A stretch of DNA of 64,000 nt from Polaribacter reichenbachii (GTDB lineage: Bacteria; Bacteroidota; Bacteroidia; Flavobacteriales; Flavobacteriaceae). Location: contig NZ_CP019419.1 of the NCBI RefSeq assembly GCF_001975665.1, forward strand, positions 2,959,501 to 3,023,500. Direction: 5' to 3'. A program made the position numbers and the translations under genes. Below, in pieces: positions 47,451 to 55,630 of this stretch (position 1 is the first letter of the stretch; the number at the start of each line of letters is the position of its first letter). Under the pieces are notes generated by a model. It was not told the DNA's origin and made no database searches. It was given only the letters and a program-made list of their open reading frames with translations.

Positions 47451-48365
47451 TTATTTAATTTCTATCATATTATTTTCTTTAAGAGTTAGTTGTAAATCAG
47501 TTATATAATTAATCTTATTTATTATACTTTTAATGTCTTCGCCTTTCTTTATGGTAATAGACATTTTAATTTTTTTAAAGTCTGTATTGGTAAATACCAT
47601 TTTGGTTTTGTAATTATATTCTAAAAAATCTGCAATATCATTCATAGATACATTCTCTAAATTGTAGATTTTTTTAAACCAAGTAGTAAAAAACAGATGC
47701 GATTTGTTATTGGTGGTAAAAGCTTTAGAGGCTATTTTATAATTTGTTTGTTGGTTAGGCTTTAATAAAACTGCATTATGAGTATCAGAAACTTCTACTA
47801 AACCAGTAGCTACAGTAACACTAACTATAGAATCGTTATTTAAAACATTAAAACTAGTACCTAATACTTTTGTTTTTATATTTTGTGTTTTAACTATAAA
47901 CGGTTTTTTTTTGTTTCTTGTTATTTTAAAAAAAGCTTCACCATTAAGCTCTAAATGCCTAGTATTGTTATAGGTATTTATATAACTAAAAGAGCTATTT
48001 TTATTTAATATTACTTTACTTCCATCTTCTAAAAACACTGTTTTTATTTGATTTGATGTGTTTGCAAAAGTTACTATCTCTGAATTGTTATTTTGGTTGA
48101 AGAAAAAAACACTTACAAGACCTAGAAGTAAAGTTACAGAAGCAGCAATAGCAAACCTTACATAGTTATTTGGTTTTATTTGTTTTTTAACCCCTTTAAA
48201 GATTTCATTTTTAACTTCTTTTTTTTCCTTATCATTTAAAAAAAGTTCTTTTTTAGTTTCGCGTATAGCTTTCTCTTCTAAAGAAATTAATAATGCTTCT
48301 TCTTCTTTGGTTATTGTGCCTTTTAAAAATTTATCTAAAAGGTTTTTAAATTCTTTTTCAGTCAT
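47451..48365 (-). CDS. FecR-type anti-sigma factor
   Basis: 304 aa. Cytoplasmic N-terminus (residues 1-70), one transmembrane helix (~72-90, FAIAASVTLLLGLVSVFFF), a periplasmic FecR domain (VFLEDGSKVILNKNSSFSYI ... LNGEAFFKI ... VLGTSFNV) and a C-terminal STN-like partner region. It controls the sigma factor encoded next to it and receives the signal from SusC of locus 2. Confidence 0.92.
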   Translation of the reverse strand: MTEKEFKNLLDKFLKGTITKEEEALLISLEEKAIRETKKELFLNDKEKKEVKNEIFKGVKKQIKPNNYVRFAIAASVTLLLGLVSVFFFNQNNNSEIVTFANTSNQIKTVFLEDGSKVILNKNSSFSYINTYNNTRHLELNGEAFFKITRNKKKPFIVKTQNIKTKVLGTSFNVLNNDSIVSVTVATGLVEVSDTHNAVLLKPNQQTNYKIASKAFTTNNKSHLFFTTWFKKIYNLENVSMNDIADFLEYNYKTKMVFTNTDFKKIKMSITIKKGEDIKSIINKINYITDLQLTLKENNMIEIK

Positions 48366-48457
48366 TGTAGAGTATCTATTATTAAATACCCAAAAATGTA
48401 GTGCACACGTAAAAAAATATTTATTTTTTTACAATTAAATTAAAATAACAAATAAAT

Positions 48458-49009
48458 TTAATAGTTTATTTCGCTTTTAATACTTCTAATAGCAAGAGAA
48501 ATTTGAGTTTCTACTGTTCTTTTAGAAATTCCTAATTTTTGCGAAATTTCTAGGTTATTAAGTAAGGTAAACCTACTTAATGTAAAAACCTGCTTACGTT
48601 TTTTAGGTAAGTTATTAATAGCTTTTTCAATTAAAGTTTCTGTTTCTTTTAATTGCAATTCTTCTAAAACTCCATTTGTATGAGGAGCTTTTAAAGAATC
48701 TATGAAATCGATATTTATTTTTTTAAACTTATCATCTCTAAGTTCTTTGTAAACTCTAAAACGAGTTGCTTTAATAAGGTAAGCTTCTATATTACTATTT
48801 TCTATTTCTAATCTTCTAACCCAAAAATCTACAAAAACTTCTTGAACAAGATCTTTAGATAAATCTTTATTCTTTAATAAAGAAAAAGCTAAAGTATACA
48901 TACGATGCCATAACCTATCATAAAGTACAGCAAAAGCAGCCTCGTCTGCGCTTTTTATTTTGTACATTAATTCTTTGTAAAAATTATTACTATCAGCTTG
49001 TTGTTGCAT
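48458..49009 (-). CDS. ECF sigma factor (SusCD-linked)
   Basis: 183 aa from the ATG at 49009; the frame opens at a TTG at 49021. Sigma region 2 (FAVLYDRLWHRMYTLAFSLLKNKDLSKDLVQEVFVDFWVRR) and region 4 (INNLPKKRKQVFTLSRF ... ISQKLGISKRTVETQISLAIRSIKSEI) are clear. It belongs to the Bacteroidetes class that drives the adjoining susCD genes. A TAATTTTG element on the minus strand (49031-49024) is a possible -7 box just ahead of the ATG. Confidence 0.92.
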   Translation of the reverse strand: MQQQADSNNFYKELMYKIKSADEAAFAVLYDRLWHRMYTLAFSLLKNKDLSKDLVQEVFVDFWVRRLEIENSNIEAYLIKATRFRVYKELRDDKFKKINIDFIDSLKAPHTNGVLEELQLKETETLIEKAINNLPKKRKQVFTLSRFTLLNNLEISQKLGISKRTVETQISLAIRSIKSEINY

Positions 49010-49078
49010 GAAACAAAGCAAATCAAAATTACAAGAAACTAGATTATGAAAAAGTAAAGAATTTGTTAAGAAGGTTTT

Positions 49079-49975
49079 TTATTTTCTAGGATGATAGGTT
49101 TCTACCACTTCTTTTAAATAGCTTTTATCTAAATGCACATAAACTTCTGTGGTGGTAATACTTTCGTGCCCTAACATTTGCTGAATAGCTCTTAAATCTG
49201 CTCCGTTTTTTAGTAAATGTGTTGCAAAAGAATGGCGCAAAGTATGCGGACTAATTTTTTTGTTTAAATTGATGGCTACCGCTAGATTTTTTAAAATAGT
49301 AAAAATCATTTGTCGCGTTAAACCATTTCCTCTTCTGTTTAAAAACAAAGTATCTTCAAATCCCTTTTTGGGTGTTAAATGACTTCTGATATCTTTGATA
49401 TAAATAGAAATATATTTTTGCGCATTATAATGTATAGGTATAAAACGTTCTTTATTTCCTTTACCAGTAACTTTTATAAAGCCTTCTTCAAAAAATAAAT
49501 CAGAAATTTTTAGGGTAATGAGTTCACTTACACGTAAACCACAACTATACATGGTTTCTATAATTGTTCTATTTCTTTCTCCTTGCGGATGACTTAAATC
49601 TATGGCAGAAATCAGTTCGTTTATTTCATCTTCGGATAAAGTATCTGGTAATTTTCTTCCAATTTTTGGCGCTTCAATTAAATCTGTAGGATTTGTTTTT
49701 CTATAATCTTCAAAGACCAAATAATCGAAAAAACTTCGTAAGCCAGAAATTATTCTTGCTTGGCTTCTAGGGTTTACTTGTTTAGCAGTTTCATAAATAA
49801 ATTGTTGTACTAGGTTTTCATCAATAGCAATAGGAGAGGAGTCAATTTCATTATCATTTAAAAACAAGGTTAGTTTTTCTAAATCTCGCGTGTAACTATC
49901 TATTGTGTTTTGCGATAAACCTCTTTCAATTTTTAAGAATAATTGATAATCTCTAATGGCATTTTTCCATTTCAT
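49079..49975 (-). CDS. xerD: Tyrosine recombinase XerD
   Basis: 298 aa, normal XerC/D length. N-terminal SAM-like domain (FLKIERGLSQNTIDSYTRDL) and catalytic residues in order: Arg in CGLRVSELI, Lys in TGKGNKERFIP, HTLRHSFATHLL, LGHESITTTEVYVH with Tyr as nucleophile. It has the chromosome dimer resolution form. It has none of the inserted segment expected between the motif patches of integron integrases, so I do not call it IntI, although a cassette-like array begins 2-4 kb away. Confidence 0.9.
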   Translation of the reverse strand: MKWKNAIRDYQLFLKIERGLSQNTIDSYTRDLEKLTLFLNDNEIDSSPIAIDENLVQQFIYETAKQVNPRSQARIISGLRSFFDYLVFEDYRKTNPTDLIEAPKIGRKLPDTLSEDEINELISAIDLSHPQGERNRTIIETMYSCGLRVSELITLKISDLFFEEGFIKVTGKGNKERFIPIHYNAQKYISIYIKDIRSHLTPKKGFEDTLFLNRRGNGLTRQMIFTILKNLAVAINLNKKISPHTLRHSFATHLLKNGADLRAIQQMLGHESITTTEVYVHLDKSYLKEVVETYHPRK

Positions 49976-50311
49976 AAAAATACTTTACGTGGTAAAAATA
50001 ATCTATTTTAATGCCTACATAAAAAAATGCTAATTATTTCATCTATTTTTTAGTAAAGATTTTTTTTATCATTAACTTAATTTATTACAAACTTGAATTT
50101 CATTTAAATAAAAGTGATATTCTATGGGCAAAATTCTAATTTTATCAGAAAAAGTTTTTTAGTTGTAAAGGAAGATTTAAAAGTGATTTTAAAAAAAACT
50201 AATAAATTAGAAGTAACGATTACATTAATACAGCTCTTAATAATAGCAATTGAGTTAAGATAGCCAACCTTATTAGTATAGTTTTGCTTTATAATCTTAA
50301 AAATAAAAATA
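49976..50311. other. Intergenic region, 336 bp
   Basis: Divergent promoters for xerD and the small outer-membrane protein gene. A TAGTTTTG match to the -7 element is at 50279-50286, but the nearest TTG (50250-50252) is 26 bp away, longer than usual. Nothing else was recognised. Confidence 0.5.
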
Positions 50312-50800
50312 ATGAAAAAAGTAATTTTAGTATTCGCTTTAGTTTTAAGTGCTTTAGCTGCAAATGCACAGCTAACCGTTAGTGTAAATGGAGGTATACC
50401 AGTTTCTGATGTAGAAGATTATTCTTCTTTTGCATTAAGTGGAGATGTGGGGTATGCTTTTGCAACAGATAGCGATTTAATGTTAGGAGTTTCTGCAGGG
50501 TTTTTAAATTATTTTGGAAAAGACTATGAAGTTTTAGGTACAACTATAGAGGCAGAATCTATACAATTTTTACCAGTGGCAGGTTTTGCATTTTACAGGT
50601 TGTCAGATAATTTTTCAGCAGGTTCTAAAATTGGTTACGCATTCGGAATTAATGATGGTAATGATGGTGGATTCTATTACAAACCAATGTTAAATTATAT
50701 GGTGGGTAATGCTACAAGTTTATCTTTATTTTATGAAGGTGTAAGTGATGATGGTATTAACGCTAACAATGTAGGCTTAGGACTTACATTTGGTTTATAA
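50312..50800 (+). CDS. Small outer-membrane beta-barrel protein
   Basis: 162 aa. Signal peptide (residues 1-19, ending ANAQ), then about eight strands rich in Gly, Ser and aromatic residues, closing NVGLGLTFGL. It looks like an OmpA/OmpW-sized eight-stranded barrel without a further domain. Terminator directly downstream. Confidence 0.7.
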   Translation: MKKVILVFALVLSALAANAQLTVSVNGGIPVSDVEDYSSFALSGDVGYAFATDSDLMLGVSAGFLNYFGKDYEVLGTTIEAESIQFLPVAGFAFYRLSDNFSAGSKIGYAFGINDGNDGGFYYKPMLNYMVGNATSLSLFYEGVSDDGINANNVGLGLTFGL

Positions 50801-50822
50801 TTTAAAGAAATTTAAAATTTAG

Positions 50823-50850
50823 AAGGAGGCAATTTTGCCTCCTTTTTTTA
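50823..50850 (+). terminator. Rho-independent terminator
   Basis: AAGGAGGCAA (50823-50832) and TTGCCTCCTT (50835-50844) with a two-base spacer and a T-run. The AGGAGG inside the stem should not be read as a ribosome-binding site. Confidence 0.9.
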
Positions 50851-50874
50851 TTTAAATAATTGTATTTTTGAGCT

Positions 50875-51288
50875 ATGAAACTAATTATTATAAACGGACC
50901 CAACTTAAACCTTTTAGGTAAACGTGAACCAGAAATTTATGGTTCTGAAACTTTTGAAGATTTTTTTAGAGATTTACAATTAAAATATAAGGATGTTGAA
51001 TTGTCTTATTTTCAGTCTAATATAGAAGGTGAACTTATCGATAAATTACATGAAGTTGGTTTTGATTACGATGGTATTATTTTAAACGCAGCTGCTTATA
51101 CGCATACTTCTGTTGCTATTGGTGATGCTGTAAAAGGGATACATACCCCAGTTGTTGAGCTACATATTTCTAATACCCACGCTCGTGAAGAATTTAGACA
51201 TAAAAGTTTTATTGCGCCTGCTGCAAAAGGAGTACTATTTGGTTTTGGTTTAAAAGGATATGAATTAGCGATTCAGAGTTTTCTATAA
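50875..51288 (+). CDS. aroQ: 3-dehydroquinate dehydratase, type II
   Basis: 137 aa, a little shorter than the usual 145-150. Shikimate pathway: 3-dehydroquinate to 3-dehydroshikimate. Signature IINGPNLNLLGKREPEIYG (residues 4-22) with active-site Tyr, NAAAYTHTSVAIGDA near 72, and VELHISNTHAREEFRHKS near 98 with catalytic His. All catalytic residues are present. Confidence 0.96.
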   Translation: MKLIIINGPNLNLLGKREPEIYGSETFEDFFRDLQLKYKDVELSYFQSNIEGELIDKLHEVGFDYDGIILNAAAYTHTSVAIGDAVKGIHTPVVELHISNTHAREEFRHKSFIAPAAKGVLFGFGLKGYELAIQSFL

Positions 51289-51405
51289 ATAAGGATAATA
51301 TAGGTTTATATTTTAGTTGCACTTTATGATATAAGTTTCTTACATATAAAGGAGTTTTAGAATAAATGTTGTGTTTTATTTTTTCTTTACAAAATATTCT
51401 AAAAC

Positions 51406-51425
51406 AAGATTTGTTTTATATTTAG
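51406..51425. repeat. 20-bp direct repeat, left copy
   Basis: AAGATTTGTTTTATATTTAG. An exact second copy lies at 53468-53487. Together they bracket about 2 kb holding the two small genes, the truncated cassette repeat, DUF6266 and the minisatellite. Flanking bases are unrelated. Confidence 0.65.
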
Positions 51426-51506
51426 GGTATAATTTGAGGCTACTTCTAATTTAGTGAAAGTTAAGCTTAATAATTATTTAGCAGTAATTAAAACCCAATT
51501 AAAAAA

Positions 51507-51716
51507 ATGAATAAAGGGAGAAAAATATTGATTACAGTAGGAATAACTATTCTATTTATTTTTATTATGTCCATACTTAATATTAAATACGACAATGGAA
51601 GTCAATTACGTACTATTTTAGGGTGTTCTATATTGTATGTAATAATTCGTGCAATTTGGAAAATCCCATTTAAAAAGAATATTAGTAGTAATTTATCAAT
51701 AGATAAAATTAATTAG
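51507..51716 (+). CDS. Small two-helix membrane protein
   Basis: 69 aa, with two hydrophobic helices (residues ~7-24 and ~37-50) and a basic C-terminus. No family recognised. Start ATG at 51507 after an A-rich leader. It sits at the left edge of the accessory region. Confidence 0.5.
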   Translation: MNKGRKILITVGITILFIFIMSILNIKYDNGSQLRTILGCSILYVIIRAIWKIPFKKNISSNLSIDKIN

Positions 51717-51843
51717 CATTATTTTCTAAATAACTATAGGAGTTATTTATTTAAGTTTTTTATGAATTATTTTAGGTAAGATTCTTAATATCAAAGTGCA
51801 AAGTTCTGAAAACAATTACTAGAATATAAAAATTAATAAAACA

Positions 51844-52215
51844 ATGAACAAAAAGGAAATAGCAAAGCAATATATAACTCACCTTGAAAATGGAAATATT
51901 AAACAAGTAGTTGCATTATTTAATGAGAATGGAATGGTTGATTCACCTTTATATGGAATAAAAAAAGCAGATGAATTTTATCGTGAGTTGAATAGTGATA
52001 CTGCAAATTCTGAACTACATTTAAAAGGAATTTTTGAAGAAAATGACTCAAGCAGTTTAGCTCTTTATTTTACCTATAAATGGACTTTAAAGAATAATAA
52101 AAAAGTGGAATTTGATGTAGTAGACATTATTGAATTCGATAATCAAAATAAGATTAATAAACTAAAAATTATTTATGACACAGTTACCGCTAGAAAACTA
52201 GTGGAAGCGCTATAA
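51844..52215 (+). CDS. NTF2/SnoaL-like protein
   Basis: 123 aa. Cone-shaped NTF2-like fold expected: an N-terminal helix pair (AKQYITHLENGNIKQVVALFNENGMVDSP), then strands YKWTLKNNKKVEFDVVDIIEFDNQNKINKLKIIYD. Typical SnoaL-like layout; ligand or activity unknown. It ends 5 bp before a copy of the cassette-type repeat, as the cassette genes further right do, but the matching left core is not found. Confidence 0.72.
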   Translation: MNKKEIAKQYITHLENGNIKQVVALFNENGMVDSPLYGIKKADEFYRELNSDTANSELHLKGIFEENDSSSLALYFTYKWTLKNNKKVEFDVVDIIEFDNQNKINKLKIIYDTVTARKLVEAL

Positions 52216-52220
52216 AAAAG

Positions 52221-52306
52221 GCATTTGCCAATATTGTATATAATTCATTGCTAGTTCTAGGCTACATAAAAAAACCTCGCGGACTTTCTATCTGTGATTT
52301 ATTTGC
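52221..52306. repeat. Cassette-associated repeat R1 (truncated)
   Basis: It starts with the core-like GCATTTGCCAAT (52221-52232), continues TGTATATAATTCATTGCTAGTTCTAG and keeps the central block CCTCGCGGACTTTCTATCTGTG. Homology to R2-R5 stops near 52306 and the 3' arm with its GTTG core is missing. The DUF6266 gene region replaces it. Confidence 0.75.
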
Positions 52307-52328
52307 AAGTGCAAGTCTTAAATAACTC

Positions 52329-52377
52329 AAAAAAGCGTGTTAGTGCATCATAATTGCCAAATGAATTCCTAACACGC
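52329..52377 (-). terminator. Terminator of the DUF6266 gene
   Basis: On the minus strand GCGTGTTAG (52377-52369) pairs with CTAACACGC (52343-52335), followed by six T. A 25-base loop separates the arms. Confidence 0.7.
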
Positions 52378-52421
52378 ATATACTTATCCGTTGTTAACAT
52401 GTATCGTTATGTATTTAAAGT

Positions 52422-53063
52422 TTACACTACGGTTACTGCACCTAGATAAGTACTAGTGGCTGCAAAATTGGTTTCTGGTTTATAAAAGGATGCCCAAACT
52501 TCTACTTCGAATCCTAACATAAATGGAGGTAAAGTAATACTTACAGAGGTTGCATCTCTAGTAGCCAAGTTTGTACCGCTATAAAACAAATTTAAATCTG
52601 GTGCATACACCACTGCCATTAAAGCATCTGTTGAGGTAGCTTTACCTTGACCACTGTTGTCTTGCCAATTTAAGTTTAACAAACGCCCAGTAGCAGCAGC
52701 TACGGTTGCGCCATCTAAACCCCTTAAATCTCCTTTACTAATCAGCACCTTTGCATAATCCATGACCATACCTTGTGGTGTACTCACTACTGCATTTTTA
52801 AGATGATAGGAGGTAGCCAAGTTAGATCTCGATTTATCGCCCTGCGGACTCCCAAAATACTGACTTAGGATATCTACAATAGGGCTTAAGAACGAGATTA
52901 CGGTTTTAAACTTTAAACGCTGTTCCTCTTGTTTTGTAGTTGGAGTGTATTTACCACGTTGGGGTAAACTACGCATGATGTTTTTCCCTCTCCATCGAGA
53001 GCCTACTACGTTACCTACTTTTCCAGAGAATCCACCAAGGATTCCTTTTTCGAATGTTGCCAT
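52422..53063 (-). CDS. DUF6266 family protein
   Basis: 213 aa. The opening FEKGILGGFSGKVGNVVGSRWRGKNIMRSLPQ matches the DUF6266 family, common and often multicopy in Flavobacteriia, with no known function. There is no signal peptide. Its coding sequence is visibly more GC-rich than neighbours (for example around 52840-52990), a sign of different ancestry. It interrupts the cassette array between a truncated repeat and a minisatellite, the only minus-strand non-transposase gene in the island. Confidence 0.82.
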   Translation of the reverse strand: MATFEKGILGGFSGKVGNVVGSRWRGKNIMRSLPQRGKYTPTTKQEEQRLKFKTVISFLSPIVDILSQYFGSPQGDKSRSNLATSYHLKNAVVSTPQGMVMDYAKVLISKGDLRGLDGATVAAATGRLLNLNWQDNSGQGKATSTDALMAVVYAPDLNLFYSGTNLATRDATSVSITLPPFMLGFEVEVWASFYKPETNFAATSTYLGAVTVV

Positions 53064-53130
53064 AATTGAATGGTTTTAAAATTAATATGCTCCAAAACTA
53101 AAAGCTATTTTTCTATAAACCAAGCACATG

Positions 53131-53246
53131 ACCCCAATTGAACCTCTCAGACCCTAATTGGACCTCTCTGGACCTCTGTGACCCTCTGTGGACCTTTCTG
53201 GACCTCTGTGGACCTCTGTGGACCTCTCAGGACCTCTGTGGACCAC
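53131..53246. repeat. 10-bp tandem minisatellite (GACCTCTGTG)
   Basis: About twelve consecutive 10-bp units, consensus GACCTCTGTG with variants such as GACCTCTCAG, GACCTTTCTG and ACCCTCTGTG, in strict 10-bp register. The first units (ACCCCAATTG, AACCTCTCAG, ACCCTAATTG) are degenerate. It lies upstream of the DUF6266 gene and is strongly strand-biased (C-rich/G-rich). A frame runs through it but the peptide is simply the repeat and is not called. Confidence 0.85.
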
Positions 53247-53275
53247 TTTTCTTGATTTTAGGGGGTTTTGTTCGA

Positions 53276-53346
53276 GTCTTGTTCGGGTTTCCTTCGGGTG
53301 AGGGTTGGGTGTATTTTTTAAAAATAGATGCTTTTCCGAACAAGAC
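53276..53346. repeat. Long-loop inverted repeat
   Basis: GTCTTGTTCGG (53276-53286) and CCGAACAAGAC (53336-53346) are exact complements 49 bp apart, in a relatively GC-rich patch next to the minisatellite. Could be the edge of a small element; function not known. Confidence 0.5.
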
Positions 53347-53467
53347 CCGAAGCAAACTGGAGCAAAACCTATAAAAAGGTGGTTGATCTGTGGCTTTTTT
53401 TAACCATTTGCTTGTGTTCTTGGTGTTTTGTTGCCTTAATTTTTTTGTTATTGGGCTATTTTACATT

Positions 53468-53487
53468 AAGATTTGTTTTATATTTAG
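53468..53487. repeat. 20-bp direct repeat, right copy
   Basis: Exact copy of the sequence at 51406-51425. It ends 6 bp before the GTTGTAGCCA that begins cassette A. Confidence 0.65.
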
Positions 53488-53526
53488 CCTTTAGTTGTAG
53501 CCAATTTGAGAAACACCTTTAAATAA

Positions 53527-54399
53527 ATGAAACAAGAAGGATTTATATTTGTACTTATGCCATTTGACAGTACTTTCGATGACATTTACAATTTTGGTAT
53601 TAAACAGACAGCTAATAAATGTGGATTTTATTGTGAACGTGTTGATGAACAAATATTTGAAGGTTCTATTCTTACTAGAATTTATAATCAAATTGAAAAA
53701 GCGGACATAATAATTGCAGATTTGAGCAATAAAAATCCAAATGTATTTTACGAAACCGGATATGCACACGCACTTAATAAAAATGTGATATTACTAACTC
53801 AAAAAACTGAAGACATACCTTTTGACTTAAAACATTATCCTCATATTATTTACAAAAACAATATCGGAACATTAAGTGAGTCATTGGAATTAAAACTGAA
53901 CTGGTTTAAGAAAAACAAAAATGAAGAAAGAGCTGATGAGTCTGGATTTATTGAGTTCTACAACGACGGAAATAAGATTGAAGAAAATGGAACAGTAATT
54001 TTCAATGATATTGAACATTTACACCCATTTATAGAAGATGAAGACGAATTAGCAGGCACAAATCATATTTCTTTCACCTTAAATCTATATAATTCAGGAA
54101 ACAAGATTATGGATACTATTTCCGATTTAGGTCTTGAAATTGAAAATATATTTACTGATTCGAGACTTAACGATTATGAGGAAAGAAAAGTTATTCAACT
54201 TCCTAATAATAAAGTTCTTATTCCAAGTGGCTATGTTGATTTAGTTTATCCTAAATCTTGGAGTTCACTTAAATTTTATATTGGAACAAAAAGTCAATTT
54301 AAAAAACTACCAACTGAAATGGTTTTGAAAGTTTACAAAGAAAATGGAGTTAATTCAATTCCTTTGAAAATAGAGTATCGCAACGTGAAAATAAAATAA
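53527..54399 (+). CDS. Nucleoside 2-deoxyribosyltransferase-like protein
   Basis: 290 aa. Residues ~1-130 look like the nucleoside-deoxyribosyltransferase / TIR-like fold: FIFVLMPFDSTFDDIYNFGIK, IFEGSILTRIYNQIEKADIIIADLSNKNPNVFYETGYAHAL with acidic residues at the expected active-site positions, and VILLTQKTEDIPFDL. Similar domains occur as nucleotide-cleaving effectors in immunity proteins. The C-terminal half (~140-290) is beta-rich and unassigned. Defence function is inference. Carried by cassette A. Confidence 0.7.
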   Translation: MKQEGFIFVLMPFDSTFDDIYNFGIKQTANKCGFYCERVDEQIFEGSILTRIYNQIEKADIIIADLSNKNPNVFYETGYAHALNKNVILLTQKTEDIPFDLKHYPHIIYKNNIGTLSESLELKLNWFKKNKNEERADESGFIEFYNDGNKIEENGTVIFNDIEHLHPFIEDEDELAGTNHISFTLNLYNSGNKIMDTISDLGLEIENIFTDSRLNDYEERKVIQLPNNKVLIPSGYVDLVYPKSWSSLKFYIGTKSQFKKLPTEMVLKVYKENGVNSIPLKIEYRNVKIK

Positions 54400-54403
54400 A
54401 AAC

Positions 54404-54413
54404 TGGCTACAAC
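54404..54413. repeat. Repeat R2, 5' core (split by ISa)
   Basis: TGGCTACAAC lies 4 bp after the cassette A gene. The rest of this repeat resumes at 55631 beyond the IS110 element. Confidence 0.65.
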
Positions 54414-54452
54414 AAAGTACTGTGGTAAAAAACAAGTAAAAACTCATTAATT

Positions 54453-55418
54453 TTAAGCCAAAGAACTTTTATAGTTATTATCATAAATTACACCTGATTT
54501 CGCAATTGCAAAAGCTTGTTTTAGCAACTTATTACACACTGCTATTAATGCTAATTTTTTACTCTTGCCTTTGGCTACAATTCGATCATATAATGCCTTA
54601 CAAGCTTTATTATATTTACAAGCATTAAAACTACACATAAACAATAAATTGCGTAACTTCTGATTACCTATTTTACTAATTTTAGGACGTGCCTTTACAC
54701 TAGATCCACTTTGCCTTACTACAGGTGTTAATCCTGCATAACTGCACAACTCTTTTGCGCTTGTAAAGCGTTTAAAACCATCTGTTAAAACAACTAACAT
54801 AATCGCTGTTTTATCTCCTATACCTGGTATGCTTTTTAAATTTGTTAATACTTCTTGATGCGCTTGTTTAACTAAAACTAACAACGCTGTTTCTAAGTTT
54901 TTCATCCGTTTTTCAAGATCCTTTAAACTTTGTTTTAAAGACTTTACAACAAACTTACTTGGGTTTCCTAGTACTGATTCTCTATGTAATTTATTCTTTA
55001 GCATTGTGCTTTGTTTTGTATATACAGCAAGTAGTCTAGTCATTTGTAAGCATTCTAACTGATGTTTAGAATTACCCTTCCATAGTTGTAAATCTACTTG
55101 TTGGGCATATTCACAAATCGAACGTGAATCGCTTTTATCTGTCTTTATCTTAGATAGTTTCATCTGGATAAATCGCTTCACAGATAAAGGATTTTCTACT
55201 GATAACTTAACCCCTTGCTCTTGTAAATAATAGGCTAACTTATAATGATAATAACCGGTAGCTTCCATTACACAATGACTATCTTTATCTAATAGTTTTA
55301 CAAACTTTTTAAAGCCTGAAACAGTATTTTTAAACTGATAATATTTACCATCTGAATCAGTTACATCAAAAACTAAATGACTAATGTCAATTCCAAAATA
55401 TTTTATATCTTTATTCAT
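54453..55418 (-). CDS. IS110-family transposase (ISa)
   Basis: 321 aa. N-terminal DEDD RuvC-like domain: YFGIDISHLVFDV, VMEATGYYHYKL, KTDKSDSRSICEYA. C-terminal Transposase_20 domain: SIPGIGDKTAIMLVVLTDG and PVVRQSGSSVKARPKISKIGN with the catalytic serine. Intact, no frameshift. IS110 recombinases work with a bridge RNA from the element's non-coding end, which here lies upstream of the gene. Confidence 0.93.
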   Translation of the reverse strand: MNKDIKYFGIDISHLVFDVTDSDGKYYQFKNTVSGFKKFVKLLDKDSHCVMEATGYYHYKLAYYLQEQGVKLSVENPLSVKRFIQMKLSKIKTDKSDSRSICEYAQQVDLQLWKGNSKHQLECLQMTRLLAVYTKQSTMLKNKLHRESVLGNPSKFVVKSLKQSLKDLEKRMKNLETALLVLVKQAHQEVLTNLKSIPGIGDKTAIMLVVLTDGFKRFTSAKELCSYAGLTPVVRQSGSSVKARPKISKIGNQKLRNLLFMCSFNACKYNKACKALYDRIVAKGKSKKLALIAVCNKLLKQAFAIAKSGVIYDNNYKSSLA

Positions 55419-55630
55419 AAGAAAATGTTTTTTGAAAGGACAACCTACGCGAGTTTCAACGACTTAAAATCGAGGTCTTAAAAGCCTCATAGAACTGTAC
55501 GAAATCTGTGTAGAAAAGAGAGGGGATTTTCAATGTTGACGAGATCATAGTCTCTACGTGTATAATAACCTTAATCCTCTCTTTTGTGCTTTCTGTTTAT
55601 TTGTCTAATTTAATGAATTACAAACTTAAG
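55419..55630 (-). ncRNA. Predicted bridge RNA region of ISa
   Basis: 212-nt non-coding end upstream of the transposase. Outer stem AAAAGAGAGGGGATT (55514-55528) with AATCCTCTCTTTT (55573-55585). Inside the loop, a small stem GAGA-TCATAG-TCTC leaves two free sides. One side contains TGTTG, complementary to CAACA of the left flank. The other contains ACGTGTATAAT (55556-55566), of which CGTGTATAAT is identical to the right flank (55632-55641). This is the layout expected of a target-binding loop. The transcribed strand is not settled. Confidence 0.6.

Larger units (their letters stand above)
53494..54413 (+). mobile_element. Integron-like gene cassette A
   Basis: It begins with GTTGTAGCCA (53494-53503) and ends with the exact reverse complement TGGCTACAAC (54404-54413). 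One plus-strand gene lies between, 23 bp from the left core and 4 bp from the right core. This terminal complementarity is what integron cassettes show, because start and end join to form one attC hairpin in the circular form. Confidence 0.6.
54414..55630 (-). mobile_element. IS110-family element ISa inserted in repeat R2
   Basis: About 1.2 kb, containing one DEDD transposase and a 212-nt non-coding end. It separates CTACAACA (left piece of R2) from CCGTGTATAATTAATTGC (rest of R2), so it sits inside the 5' arm. The right end reads TTACAAACTTAAG, nearly identical to the right end of ISb (TTACAAACTAAAG), which fixes that boundary. The left boundary is uncertain by a few bases. No obvious target duplication, as expected for IS110. 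Confidence 0.75.

Noticed and set aside
49079..49975. XerD as the integrase of the cassette array
   Set aside because: Length and motif spacing are those of a housekeeping XerD; I see no insertion typical of integron integrases, and genes between it and the array are ordinary chromosomal ones.
53131..53246. Minisatellite as a CRISPR or a coding repeat protein
   Set aside because: There are no spacers, and the frame over it simply translates the DNA repeat, lacks a start context and ends in unrelated sequence.
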